A stretch of DNA of 64,000 bases from Liolophura sinensis (GCF_032854445.1 NC_088301.1:43449187-43513186), one strand, 5' to 3'; numbered from the stretch's first letter, positions 13,116 through 24,287 are shown. Numbers and translations are program-made. Notes: generated from the letters alone by a model not told the origin.

Positions 13116-13123
13116 TGACGTCA
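13116..13123. promoter_or_regulatory. CRE palindrome TGACGTCA
   Basis: Perfect CREB/ATF consensus, 174 bp from the CXXC1 ATG and 131 bp from the DNM1L ATG. A further GACGT half-site follows at 13130-13134. Binding is inferred. Confidence 0.55.
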
Positions 13124-13156
13124 CTTATTGACGTTTATTGGACCTATTCGTCTGAC

Positions 13157-13164
13157 CCGGAAGT
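13157..13164 (+). promoter_or_regulatory. ETS-family site CCGGAAGT
   Basis: Matches the GABP/ELK-type core common in TATA-less housekeeping promoters. It lies 90 bp upstream of the DNM1L ATG. Confidence 0.5.
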
Positions 13165-13253
13165 GAAACCCTTCAACTTGACCGCGGTGCAGCGGTTTCG
13201 CCATTTTCACCCTCAGTTGGTTATTCCTGCCGCTGGATTTGATCTGGATAACA

Positions 13254-13354
13254 ATGGAAGGTCTAATCCCAGTGATAAATAAATTGCAGGATGTTTTCAA
13301 TACGATAGGCACGGAACAAATTCAGCTTCACAAATTGTTGTCATCGGAACACAG
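13254..13354 (+). CDS. DNM1L: DNM1L exon 1: start and first half of P-loop, one base missing
   Basis: 101 bp where phase requires 102. [19 protein letters not shown] and IQL read in frame. A single missing base near 13326-13331 then shifts the frame away from the expected QIVVIGTQ, which is readable one frame over up to the GTAACT donor. Confidence 0.85.
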
Positions 13355-16300
13355 GTAACTTCTCTAAATAATCTTTCGGCTTTGGGTTAAATAATTTATT
13401 TCCTGCGTGCAACAACAACACATATGGTTGAGCTCGAATAAAAACAAATTATTCTTTTTTTTCATTCGTCATAGATAGTGGAAAAAATGTTAAGACTTCA
13501 GGGACATATATTAATAGTGGTATGCCTAATATTTTTATGATCAAATGTGTATTTACCTTGCTACTAGGGTTTAATTAACCACAGCATCCTCCCGTTCACA
13601 GCAATCTACTAGATAACCTGAGTACCGGAGTCTGACTAGTACGTTGAGAAATACTTTGATACATCATATTCGTGGGTGCTCAGCCATTAGTTAGCTAAGT
13701 GGTGAAGAATGGATCTTGGCGCCAGTAAGCACTCCACTTACCACTTAACTCACAACATCTCCCCTTCCCATTATCACACACATTTTGGTAATGGCAGTGC
13801 AGTAAAGTATCACTTCTAGGGATAAAGAATCAAAAGGCAGTGTGGTATCCTCATATTTTGAAGATGCTCACCATGTAATAAACAGGTGAATACAAGTTTG
13901 GACTGCAAATGTACAATACAGAGATCCTAGCTAAGCTTTTGTCATTATGCGTATACATTATATGTAATGGAGGTACTGTACTTCATGACGTTTAAAGGCC
14001 AGTGCACATAAGCTTTTGGTGTATTGTCCATAGCTGCTCTCTAAGGATATAAAATGGGTGATAGTTGTATACTAGAAACCTGTTCCTTGTCTTCAGTGCT
14101 TTTAATGGCTGCATGTCTCAGATGGTTAAAGTTACTTTGACTGTCAAAAGTGATCAATTCTGATCTGTTAGACCCAAGGATCATATACACTTCTGGTAAG
14201 GGTTACAAATTCGAACATCTCCACTAAACTATAATAGTGTTCCTAGGCTTTAACTCTGGGCCAATTTGTCATAAGATTTAATCCTGTTTTTATCTTTTAA
14301 CTAAAGTATCATTTACTTTGTATTAGTAGGACTCTGGTATTTAAGATTTAAGCCTGGCTTAACTTTAATTCACTTTTGAACAACTGGCCACTGGAGATTA
14401 GGCACTAAAATGTACTTATGCTTATCGATGCCTTATTTGTTATTATTGGCTACACCTGTGGTCAATGATTTTCTCAAATTGTAATTTCTTTTACATTTTA
14501 CTTCCAAAAACCACCGATTCCCATATGTATCTTTTGGAGGGGTGCTATTTCTTTAAGGTGTATAAACTAGCTCAAATCTAGCTGTATAACTGAAGTTATG
14601 GTCTGAAGTAGGGAAGTTTACTTGACTGTCAGGTACCTGGTAAAGGACGGCTATGTTTGCATATGCTTAAACATTGATTTATTTGACTTGCATTCAGTAA
14701 ATTGTATTTATTAAATACAGGCAGTAGTCAAGACAGGTATAGCTTTATACCAGAGCCTTGTGGTACAGAATCTGAAAGCAACATGTGAAACTGAAAATAT
14801 ATGTACATAGGGTAGCAAAAATTAGGTAAACAGAAACAGAAAATGTTTTTTATTGTAGAATAGTAAGAATTCTGACTCGTGGTTCTTTGCTGGGTGACAG
14901 TGAAACAACTTACCTGCTGCAAGTATTGGAACATAGCCAAATATGAACAGTCTTGTATCTAAGCCGATTAAAGCATGCCATAAAATTTGCAATGATAAAA
15001 TTGCTCGCAGGTCAAATAATCATTAAGTATTTTCTTCTACCTTATCTTATACTTGGAACCTGTCTTGAAATTCTGTAATGGCTGTTGGAAATTGTAATCA
15101 GTACCTGTATGTACAGGTAAAAGGATAATTTCTTTATTATTTTTCTTATTTTAATTTACATTTTAGTGTCAGATCTTGCAAAGGAAGAGTAGGAATACTT
15201 TAATTTGAACAGTGTAATATGTACACCTTTGTTTTGCAGAGTTCTGGAAAAAGTTCAGTGCTTGAGAGTTTAGTTGGGCGAGGACTTTTTGCCCCGCGGC
15301 ACTGGCATCGTCACAAGGCGACCACTTGTTTTACAACTTGTGCACATCTCAAAGGATTGACAAGGACTCCAGAAAACAACGTTGGAGGGTAAAAAAGGTG
15401 GCCACCTTCACTTTTTAGCCTGCTCACTGTTTGTTGCTGAAAAATGGAGTGGCTTTCTGTCTTTTTTTTTTTTTTTTTTTGTCTGTACAAAAATCTGCTG
15501 ATATTGAGCTTTTTAAAATAATTGCATTGATTTTTAATTGATTTTGTTTTGGAAGTTTATTTTGCTATTATTTGTTGAACCTATATGTATTAGTTTAGCT
15601 TACTGTTATGAAGTAAGATATATAGTGATGAAAGAATTTTACAAGGACACACCTGCTAATATTGCCATTGGCATCTTTCCCATATAATGGAAGTCGTGAG
15701 AAAGTCGAAGAAGCTTGATATTTGAGTAGCATTGCGATTTTTATTTCAGACCTTTCTGTTCTTTGTTTTTTTTATCTGGCTTTGCACCATTGTGAAACTG
15801 TTTGTATTTAGTTTGTTAATTGGATATGTGTTTGTTATGTTGTATGAGTGTCACTGTTGTCTCTTGACCAGTGAGGTCATGGGCTTGATTCGATGCCTTG
15901 CCGGTTTCTGTAGAAATAAGTTGTGGGGTTTGGCGTTATGTGTCCTTGTCAAATTCCAGCACGGAGACAAACAGGATTTGTAGGTTTTTTGGAGTGGCAG
16001 GGGGTTTCTGGCTATGCCAGACTCCATCCATGCATAAACCTAACCACAGTCCTACAACTGATACAAATAAAATAAGTAATGCATAAAGCATCATTGAAGG
16101 GAAATAACACACCTTCCTACTCTACCTAGCTGTACAGCCTCCTATTGTATAAGCCATTCGGTATCTTATGAGTGAGTGAGTGAGTGCTTGGGGTTTAACG
16201 TCGTACTCAACAATTTTCAGTCATACGACGACGAAGGAATCATTAGGTGCATGCACGTGTAATGTGCCTCCTTGTTGCAGGACGGATTTCCACCGCTCTT

Positions 16301-18235
16301 TTATTTAGTGCTGCATCACTGAGACGACTTACCAAAGGCAAGTAAGCCGCCCCGCCAGAGCCATTATACTGATACGGGTCAACCAGTCGTTGCACTATCC
16401 CCTTCATGCTGAACGCCAAGCGAGGAAGTTACAACTTCCTCTTTTAAAGTCTTAGGTGTGACTCGACCAAGGATTGATCCTGGATCTACCAGTTCCGAAG
16501 CGGACGCTCTACCAACTGTGCTATCCGGGCCAGTCGGTATCTTATGATGTGAGATTTTATTGCATTGTAATATAACAACTACATGTATATGTCAAATTAA
16601 CTGTTTGGGATAATGACAACTGAGATTTACATGTACATACTAACATTAACAACAGGCTGCATTAGTGCACTGTGTAGATGAAAATCAGCATTTGGATGTT
16701 CTCGTATTACAGAGACTGTTCAAGCAGAGAATGGGCAAAGTTTTTACACACCAAGAGCAAAAATATACACAGACTTTGACGAGGTCCGAAAGGAGATTGA
16801 AAATGAGACTGAGCGAATGTCTGGAACAAACAAGGTACTTGAAGTCAATGTTCATTTTATGATTAAATATGTTAACTTTTACTTTAAGAAATTTTATCAG
16901 GATATCAAGCATAATCTCGATTTTCCAGTTTTCTTTCGTGTGACAAGCAGACCTCAATTTTCTCTGGTAACCTTTGCGTTGTTCAAGATTTCTGTACAAA
17001 AATTTACTAGTGGTGATTATGATTTGAAAGGCGAAAGAGCTGTGCATGCGATGTGAGGAATATGCATACCACTAAGGTCAGGGGCTCGTTTCACAAAACA
17101 CTATGTTCACACAAGTACCATGGTGACATAATACCTACAATACTGGTCGCCATGGAAATTAAATGCATGTAATGTTACGTGTGCTTTGTGAAATGGACCC
17201 CTCCTTTATCCATAAAACTGACTGCCAATGTGTAAATTTTTAAAATTCCTGAACAGCAATTAAATAAATAAAACTTTCAATCAATTAGTGAAATCTGCGC
17301 ATTGGTTTGAAAATGACAGTTCATAGCAACTACCATTTTTGTTTCAGGGGATTTGTTATGAATCTATTAACCTAAAGATATTTTCCCCAAAAGTAGTCAA
17401 CTTGACGTTGGTTGACTTGCCAGGAATAACAAAAGTGCCAGTCGGTGACCAGCCACCAGACATCGAACATCAGATCCGAGAGATGTGTCTACGCTTCATC
17501 AGTAACCCGAACTCCATAATCCTGGCCGTTTCTCCAGCCAATGCTGACTTTGCTACATCAGAGTCTCTCAAACTTGCAAAAGATTGTGATCCAGATGGTA
17601 TGATTCAGGATTTAAAGTTTGAGCAGGGTTTTTGTTGGTTGTTTATTTTATAGTCAGCTGTTGAAGATAACTGCTTGCATCACCAGATGTTGGGCTCACA
17701 GGGTTTCTCTTAAAAGCGTACTCTTCAGACCAGGATGTGCAAACTAGGATGTGCAAAACGTAGTGCATGGTTAGCCATATTAGAGAATGTTTTTTGATGT
17801 AGACAGGTTATTTTATAGTTTCTGTAATGTTCATACGTGCCCCTACCTGAACACCTACACCATTCACCTGTCTCATGAATTTCATTTTCAAGTTCCTTAA
17901 TAGATTTATACTTTATAGGTAAAATTTATTGAGGATTTAGGGTGATACAAATTGTGATGATCATGTGCTTAACTATACCATACTAAAGCTGGGTATTTAG
18001 TGAACTAAAGAAGATGATCACTGGGTCAAATGTTTCTCTTACAGTGTCAATTCTGTGCAAAGGTAGTACTTGGTAATTACATGTCGGCTAGGAGCATCCT
18101 GATAGATGTGAGCTATAACTGAAGAAGAATAATAGGTAGTAAGTAAAATGAGAAGAATGCTTTAAACCTTATTATGCAATGTACATTGTGCAGGTCGCAG
18201 GAACTCTGGCTGTGATCACAAGTTAGACCTGATGG
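13254..18235 (+). CDS. DNM1L: Dynamin-1-like protein (Drp1), 5' part, frame-damaged and cut by assembly gap
   Basis: Drp1 is the cytosolic dynamin-family GTPase that constricts mitochondria and peroxisomes. Exons: 13254-13354, 15240-15388, 16713-16834, 17348-17597 and 18194-18235, with GT-AG borders. The start reads [16 protein letters not shown]. The P-loop (GTQ/SSGKSS) is split across exons 1 and 2; [12 protein letters not shown] carries the G2 Thr; VDLPG in exon 4 is G3; ITKLDLM in exon 5 is G4. [12 protein letters not shown] fits Drp1 better than classical dynamin. About 220 of the family's roughly 700 residues are present. Exons 1, 2, 3 and 5 each need small indels, mostly at homopolymers, to keep the conserved frame; exon 4 is intact. 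Because introns are kept and flaws cluster at homopolymers, consensus error is likelier than a pseudogene. The remaining exons are lost in or beyond the N gap. Confidence 0.88.
13355..15239 (+). other. DNM1L intron 1
   Basis: AT-rich intron, GTAACT to TTGCAG. No repeat or gene recognised. Confidence 0.8.
15240..15388 (+). CDS. DNM1L: DNM1L exon 2: P-loop SSGKSS and G2 region, indels
   Basis: The exon opens [16 protein letters not shown] after TTTTGCAG. An extra T in the T-run near 15288-15292 breaks the frame; [20 protein letters not shown] continues in the next frame. A second shift near 15345-15355 leads into RTPENN. The donor is GTAAAA. Confidence 0.8.
15389..16712 (+). other. DNM1L intron 2
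   Basis: Contains a T-run near 15463-15480 and a complete minus-strand SINE with target-site duplication (16172-16533). Confidence 0.8.
16172..16533 (-). repeat. tRNA-derived SINE, ACTC-tailed family, copy 3 with target-site duplication
   Basis: Full-length, in DNM1L intron 2. The A box TAGCACAGTTGG (on the minus strand) fits the Pol III consensus exactly. Flanked by a perfect 14-bp direct repeat, tcggtatcttatga, at 16158-16171 and 16534-16547. Confidence 0.93.
16713..16834 (+). CDS. DNM1L: DNM1L exon 3: EEWGKFLHTK segment, four homopolymer indels
   Basis: Reads [23 protein letters not shown] once two missing G and two extra A are allowed between about 16726 and 16767. It then continues intact as [16 protein letters not shown] to GTACTT. 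The net length change is zero. The exact acceptor could be 2 bp later. Confidence 0.8.
16835..17347 (+). other. DNM1L intron 3
   Basis: AT-rich, GTACTT to TTTCAG; nothing else recognised. Confidence 0.8.
17348..17597 (+). CDS. DNM1L: DNM1L exon 4: G3 motif DLPG, intact
   Basis: 250 bp with no frame defect, from [14 protein letters not shown] through [15 protein letters not shown] to LAKDCDPDG, bounded by TTTCAG and GTATGA. This exon fixes the identity of the gene. Confidence 0.93.
17598..18193 (+). other. DNM1L intron 4
   Basis: AT-rich, GTATGA to GTGCAG; nothing else recognised. Confidence 0.8.
18194..18235 (+). CDS. DNM1L: DNM1L exon 5 start: G4 motif TKLD, cut by N gap
   Basis: After GTGCAG the sequence encodes RR-TLAVIT-KLDLM if one extra A (near 18201) is removed and one missing A (near 18210) is allowed. 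The two changes cancel. The exon is interrupted by the gap at 18236. Confidence 0.82.
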
Positions 18236-18435
18236 NNNNNNNNNNNNNNNNNNNNNNNNNNNNNNNNNNNNNNNNNNNNNNNNNNNNNNNNNNNNNNNNN
18301 NNNNNNNNNNNNNNNNNNNNNNNNNNNNNNNNNNNNNNNNNNNNNNNNNNNNNNNNNNNNNNNNNNNNNNNNNNNNNNNNNNNNNNNNNNNNNNNNNNNN
18401 NNNNNNNNNNNNNNNNNNNNNNNNNNNNNNNNNNN
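18236..18435. other. Assembly gap, 200 N
   Basis: Exactly 200 N, which suggests a fixed or estimated scaffold gap. It falls inside DNM1L exon 5, and the sequence directly after it is a SINE fragment, so the join across it is not verified by gene content. Confidence 0.98.
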
Positions 18436-18586
18436 CGTACTCAGGAATATTTCACTTATCCGACGGCGGTCAGCATTATGACGGGAGGAAATCGGGGGAA
18501 ACACAGCCCGTGGAAAACCCACGACCATCCGTATAGGTTTATGCCAGAGCTTCTCACGTACGGCCAGAGAGCAAGTCAGTATGAGA
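18436..18586 (-). repeat. AAAT-family SINE, cut by the N gap
   Basis: Begins cgtactcaggaatatttcac at the gap edge and reads through the body; the tail would lie in the gap. A repeat at a gap edge is a common cause of scaffold breaks and misjoins. Confidence 0.8.
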
Positions 18587-21230
18587 TGCCATGGTATATA
18601 AGTGAAAATTTTTTTAGTATTTGTTAGGTAGTTACAAATAAATAAATAAACACGTAAAGCAATCCTTAGGCCTTGTTCAGAAAAGGTTATAAATTCTCTC
18701 ACAAAGAAGACCCGTGTATTTTAATTTTCACATAAGCAGGTAGCTCATTTAATATACTGTCACTGGAAGACAAATTACTCAAAACAAAAATCAGTATGTC
18801 AGTAATCATATATTTAAAAAAAAATCACAAGTGGCATCGTCCTCAGCATACATAGTTTGACAACTAATTACTTGCCTCCATAACTATTCTGCCGAGAACT
18901 GAATTAAACCCAGCCGTGAACTGAATTAAGTGCCTATATCCGAGAGCTGGAATGTGGAATCTTATGCCCTATTCGTCCTGCAAAGCGTCTATACTAGTAT
19001 GTAACCGTTTCTCCTGTCTCGGGACCTGGCAGGCATATATATAAGTGGTCCATGCATAGCGATAGTATGGCATTTTATGTTTAGGTTAACATCATTTGCC
19101 TTCCACCGATACGGCATACACCAGGGCGTCACATAGTCCGTCACTTAATCGCCAAAGGTCGATGGTTTACTCTGGGCAACCCGGTTTCTTCCACGCGGAC
19201 AACTGGCCGCCGTCGAAATTCTCTTGATAAATTACAATTTCTATTACCGAAACAGCCGTTAATGCACCAAAATAATAAAAATAATAATAATACGCCAAAT
19301 ATAAGGAAGTATCCCAGAAAATGTTAACAATGCATGGTCATCAGGTTTGTAGCTGGATAATCAAATTCAAAACTGTTATGCCATCTCTTTGTGGCACGCT
19401 ATGATTGCAACGTGTATTTACATTTTTTAGGTTGGAAACGAGCTGAGAGGCATATATCTACATAACACCCCGATGTTGTACAATATGGACACATTCATGC
19501 ATCAGTAGATCCTCCATGAATCTCGTTTACAAATATCCACATCGTCTACCAGCTCATTTTCCACATATTTATCCACAAATCTATACAATCAATTTTTCGA
19601 TGTGTTTTTCGATTCATTAATTATTCCAATTAATGAATATCAAGCAAAACTCAGTGGTAAGCTACTCTCAAAATGTTTCTACAGGATATGCTTGAAATAT
19701 TGTCACTTGCTTATATACATAAACCTTGTCTCCGTTTCACGAATCTCGACCCAAGTTCAGTAAACATGCATTTAGAGTTTTTTTTTTTAGTCTAACGGCA
19801 TATAGTCTGACGTGGATTATCCCTCGAAAAACGTATTCACGAAACGTAATACGCAGGTGCTGCGTAAACGAAACATTTTTGTTTAAACTCCCTCCCCCTC
19901 CCCCCACAAAAAGAAACCTTCTTGAAACCATGCATTTTGTGGCCCTCTATTATCCACAACAAAACCATGAACAAGTATAAGAGTAGGCTACATGGATATA
20001 GAGTATTTTGATAATAACTGTGTCAATAAATTTCGCTAGAAGAAAGTTCTTTAGAAGTTGAAGATTTACAGTATACTATATCCAATTTTAAGCTATAAAA
20101 AACAATGTATTTCCATTATATAAAAACCAACCATACAAATCTATACAGAGAATTTTCTGAATTTATGTAGGCTACATGTCTATATTTTTGTAATTTTTTA
20201 GGTCGTTATCTTGAGAGATGTCAAAGCCAATCTCAAAGAGACATATCGATACACGCATATTGCACATTAGAATGCCAAATTAGGACCCTAATTAGCACCG
20301 ATATAAATATAAGCGATAAAACAAGCAAAAATATTGAAACAAAACAGTTAATGGGTCTTTATATCGTTGTATCGTATCACGTTTCATCATTTATAACTAT
20401 AATTTTAATTTGTTTCTTTTTACACATCTTATGAAACAAACCCATTGTATTTCTGTATTCGGTCACCCAGTAGGCCTATAAAAGGGCGCCTACATTTGCC
20501 AAAATTTTAATATAATTTAAAAGGTCTGATTTCGATATATATATGTAGGCCTATCAAAGTGTAATGCTCGACATTAATTTCTTTATACAACAACTGTATA
20601 CACTAAAGTTTATCCACAGCACTGCATGACAGAATGTGCGAGAAAAGTTTTCTTTTGGTAGTCAGTATGTCAGCATTAACCATTTTCAACAATTACAATG
20701 TGAGACAAAGCAATACTGGTGTTAGGGAAAGCCAACATTCACCTACATAAACTAGATCAGCACTGCAAGCTTTCATCCCGCGCATGATTCAGTTGAGGGT
20801 TTCCAGTCACATTTTTTAGCCAAACGTTTCATAAACAATAACAAGTTACAGTGCTTATAGCATTGTGCAAAATACCGCACTGTTTAACAAAAGCAGACCT
20901 ATATAGCCCGCTTTCCCTGCATTTGTCAGGACAGTTTGGCAAATCAAACACGTCGACTTTGGTTTGTGTTAACTGAGCAAATATATCATTCATAATTAAG
21001 TCCGTATTTCATGATCACACTGTAGTTTTCTGTCTTCTATTTGTGGCATCTGCCTTCACAAGATTTGGAATTATCGGGCGCCTCGTAAAACTTCTCATTA
21101 AGCATATGCGTCAAATTTAGTATTTATCAGTTTTATGTTGCAAGATTTCCTCTAAAACACAAAGAATTTGATCAAACTTTAATGCATCCACATTTCCATA
21201 GAACTTTTTGTGAATAATAAACACGAGGGA

Positions 21231-21403
21231 TTTATTTATTTGTTTGATTGGTGTTTTACGCCGTACTCAAGATTATTTGACTTATACCTCGGCGGCCAGC
21301 ATTACTGTGGAAACCAGAAAGAGACCAAGGGAAACCCACGACCATCCGCAGGTTGCTGAGAGGCCTTCCTACGTACGGCCGGAGAGGAAGCCCTGCAGCA
21401 TGA
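21231..21403 (-). repeat. AAAT-family SINE, 5'-truncated, with probable target-site duplication
   Basis: Tail and body are present but the tRNA-like head is missing. Flanks cacgaggga (21222-21230) and cacgtggga (21404-21412) differ by one base. Confidence 0.8.
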
Positions 21404-22386
21404 CACGTGGGATTTATGATGAATGTGTATCTTTCAATGATCTTATCTTTCGATTACGTTTAACACTGAGTTGTCTTCCTTGCATTTTGGAATTTACACA
21501 TTTTATATAGTGAGTAAATGTATATATGGAAGAGTTTCATATTTAGATTTATTGGGCATATTACTTACCGTGGTAAAGATTAAGATATTTCAGAAATCAA
21601 TAAATTTTGATGTTTCGGAGAGATTGTATCATTAAGTCCTGTGAAACCAATATATGTTAGCTTCTCGGTTTGCTAAGTGCCGTATATATTACGAACAAAT
21701 AAGTTCGTACAAAATTCGCTGTCTATATCGATACCTATATTTCACTATAAGATATGTTTTTTTTATTAAATTCTTACCTGAATGTATGTCTGGTACACGT
21801 GGAGGCATACCAGTGTTGATAAAGGGTACAAGTGTCAAAGCATTAGTCTGCATATGTAATGATTCATATGACTAACATTTGCTTATTAAAGAATTATAGT
21901 CCAATTTACTAAAATATAATGTGTTCTAATCATATTTACTATAATATGAATTAAGTTAGAATTAATTCAAGTGTTAGGTGCTACAGTGCAGTTATATGTC
22001 CCAAAATTATAATAATCTTATCATATCGAGCGCTTTAAGTTAGTCACCGAAAAAGTTGATGCAGTCAGCATGCAGTTAAATACATTTGTCTGTAATAACA
22101 AGATCTACATGTACCTCAACGCTTGTGTTGTTAGAGTATTCACCTGATCGCCACTACATTGCAAGTCGTCGATTGGGTCGCGTCAGTCTGGTTGAGCCAA
22201 TGAAATGTTTTCACCGGGCCTGTCAAACCCCTGGAGATAGTCGGTCGTATTGGCAAATAGATTTTACAGTTTGTTTGTGTTTTGTCGTCCGATACATCAA
22301 CTTTTACTGGCCTGTGGATGTTTGTCACCGACATTCCACTCAGAGCTCGAGAAACTGTTTTACACTGAAATGTCTTCTTACCCTGT

Positions 22387-22394
22387 ATGCAAAT
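22387..22394 (+). promoter_or_regulatory. Octamer ATGCAAAT upstream of FoxQ2
   Basis: Perfect POU-domain octamer 152 bp before the first FoxQ2 ATG. One 8-mer alone is weak evidence; function is inferred. Confidence 0.25.
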
Positions 22395-22545
22395 TTGAGC
22401 GCTAAATCGGAGTGTCATTTTAAGCCTTGTACTTTGACAAATGTCAGCGCCAAGTAGCTAGCTTCGTCGAATTAGGAAAAATCGTAGGTGTTATCAGAAG
22501 TGTACTTATAAAGTTAAAACTTCAAAAAAAAACCCTCAGAGAAGG

Positions 22546-23823
22546 ATGCAGAGCATGAAGTTGGGTTCTAACTGTACGCCCGGCCGCCAACCATCAGCGG
22601 GTGGGGGGACCTTGCCGCTCCACCATCACATCCCATCAAACGAGACGGCAACCATTTCCAGTGTCAGCCTTCCGGTACACATGAACAACGGGTACTGCAG
22701 ACGCATGCCTTCCTATCCATCAGAATCTAACAACCTACATCTACAGAACCGACTCTTTTGTGAGGACCAAACGAACAGGTCTTTCTATCGTGGCGGTTGT
22801 GCAATTTACTCTTCGGATAATGTGGAGGTCGGCGCAAAGCAGGCCTCCTTGCAGCAACCGTTTATCAACATCTCTGTTGATCCTGTCAAAGAGAACAGGT
22901 GGTTAGAGAAAGAAGTCTCTAACAGCAAAGATGGTCTCTACCCTATCAAGAACTCTAACACCGACGCTTACATGCTCCAAATGCCCCTTAGTCGCCGTAC
23001 AGAGGAAGCTGCCAGTAATCTCGAACAGGCTGTCAACGGCACCATATCATCTGATCAGGAGTTAACAAAGCAAATCCCCACAAAAGACAAGAATGGTTTG
23101 GCCATCACTCATTCAGAGAAAATCGGTGAAGTCTTAACGATAGAACATAGGGACGATGGACGCAGCTTAGTGGATGTGAAACCCACATTGTCTTACATCG
23201 GACTGATAGCCAAGGCGATAATGGAAAGTCCACAAAGCCGCCTAAGTTTAGGGTCTATATATACTTGGATAGAGAGTAACTACCCATATTATAGGAACCG
23301 AGGACAAGGTTGGAGGAATTCTGTGCGACATAACCTTTCCCTTAACGACTGTTTCATCAAAGCGGGCAGGTGCGAGGACGGCAAAGGAAACTACTGGGCA
23401 ATACACCCGGCAAACCTGCAAGACTTCCTAAGGGGGGATTTCCGCCAGAGACGACGCTCCAGACGCCGCGGAAGAAGGAAGGAAACAGATCTCGGAATGT
23501 TTCACATGGCTCCGAACGGCTACATTGGTGCCGTTGCTTCCTCCCTTCCTCCTGGAGTTGCCTTCAATTCACCGCCCCCCATCAACTCGCTGTACTCGCC
23601 CTACACCGAAGCGGAGCGGCGTGCATACAGGCTGGACGAGGCACTCCTCAGACAGAGTATGAACAATCCATTTGTGAAATGGTACAATGGGACGAACGGT
23701 AGCTATCCTGGCTCAACCCCCAACTCGTCTATGTACCCATCGTCCCTTACCCAGTGGCAAGCTTACCACGACGGTACATCGCCAACTATGTATCAGTTCG
23801 CTGGCTTTTCCACTACTAGATAG
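22546..23823 (+). CDS. foxQ2: Forkhead transcription factor, FoxQ2 type (first paralogue), single exon
   Basis: 425-residue nuclear DNA-binding protein, intronless. The winged-helix domain spans residues 212-312: it begins KPTLSYIGLIAKAIM, has recognition helix WRNSVRHNLSLNDCFIK at 256-272, then GKGNYWAIHPANL and RGDF, and ends in an Arg/Lys run that is a likely nuclear signal. IHPANL-DF-RGDF after the recognition helix is diagnostic of FoxQ2. The N-terminal 211 residues are Ser/Asn-rich and low in recognisable domains; the C-terminus is Pro/Ser/Tyr-rich with a short helical stretch (EAERRAYRLDEALL). I saw no clear engrailed-type EH1 repressor motif. The start is firm: A at -3, no upstream in-frame ATG, and an in-frame stop at 22459. 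FoxQ2 patterns the anterior/apical region in many invertebrate larvae. The gene lies in the same orientation as its paralogue 20 kb downstream. Confidence 0.93.
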   Translation: MQSMKLGSNCTPGRQPSAGGGTLPLHHHIPSNETATISSVSLPVHMNNGYCRRMPSYPSESNNLHLQNRLFCEDQTNRSFYRGGCAIYSSDNVEVGAKQASLQQPFINISVDPVKENRWLEKEVSNSKDGLYPIKNSNTDAYMLQMPLSRRTEEAASNLEQAVNGTISSDQELTKQIPTKDKNGLAITHSEKIGEVLTIEHRDDGRSLVDVKPTLSYIGLIAKAIMESPQSRLSLGSIYTWIESNYPYYRNRGQGWRNSVRHNLSLNDCFIKAGRCEDGKGNYWAIHPANLQDFLRGDFRQRRRSRRRGRRKETDLGMFHMAPNGYIGAVASSLPPGVAFNSPPPINSLYSPYTEAERRAYRLDEALLRQSMNNPFVKWYNGTNGSYPGSTPNSSMYPSSLTQWQAYHDGTSPTMYQFAGFSTTR

Positions 23824-24281
23824 TGAAAGGTAGGAGTAGGTACGGCTAAATCGTCTAACAGCGCACCGATGCCCACGTCTCAGTGTTATCCAATGCAGTA
23901 TCATGTGTATGAACTCTCTTTTGAATTTGAATATTGATTCTGGATTCTGTCTCAGGGAAGACCCTTCATAAAATGACGACCAGCAAAAATGAAAACGTAA
24001 AAAGTGACGGTTTCACTTTTTTTCAGTAAGATTTAAAAAACATGCATGCGTCACCACAAACACAACCTAAGGCATGTGCATTATAGGAAAATATTAATTT
24101 TGAAACGATGTGTATACATATATCCAAAAGTTTCGCATCGGTTCACAGCGTTTTATTAACATTCTTATCAGCTTCGAATACTTATACTGTTGATTTATTT
24201 TACAGGTGTACGCGTACCTGCAGACTAATAGTCATAACGTATATAAAACACACTTCGCTGTCATGCACACTGAGACAACTA

Positions 24282-24287
24282 AATAAA
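24282..24287 (+). terminator. Candidate polyadenylation signal for first FoxQ2 gene
   Basis: AATAAA 459 bp after the stop codon. The hexamer is frequent in AT-rich DNA, so this is only a candidate. Confidence 0.3.

Larger units (their letters stand above)
12943..13253. promoter_or_regulatory. Head-to-head promoter between CXXC1 and DNM1L
   Basis: 311 bp separate the two start codons, which point away from each other. The interval contains a full CRE palindrome, an ETS-type site and GC-rich stretches near 13180-13240, and no TATA box at a convincing distance. Divergent housekeeping pairs often share such promoters; shared regulation here is inferred. Confidence 0.7.
18436..22545. other. Intergenic region upstream of first FoxQ2 gene
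   Basis: AT-rich. Holds a SINE fragment abutting the gap, a 5'-truncated SINE at 21231-21403 and a degraded SINE-like stretch near 19140-19215. No continuation of DNM1L and no other gene seen. Confidence 0.7.

Noticed and set aside
16500-16533. tRNA-like A and B boxes suggesting tRNA genes
   Set aside because: They are SINE heads: no complete cloverleaf, and they continue into the repeat body and tail.
18223-18702. ORFs spanning the N gap
   Set aside because: They are open only because N cannot be a stop; the readable part is SINE and exon sequence in the wrong frame.
23370-23702. ORFs overlapping the FoxQ2 genes in other frames (also 43999-44298 and 44205-44459)
   Set aside because: They are shadows of the GC-richer forkhead coding sequence.
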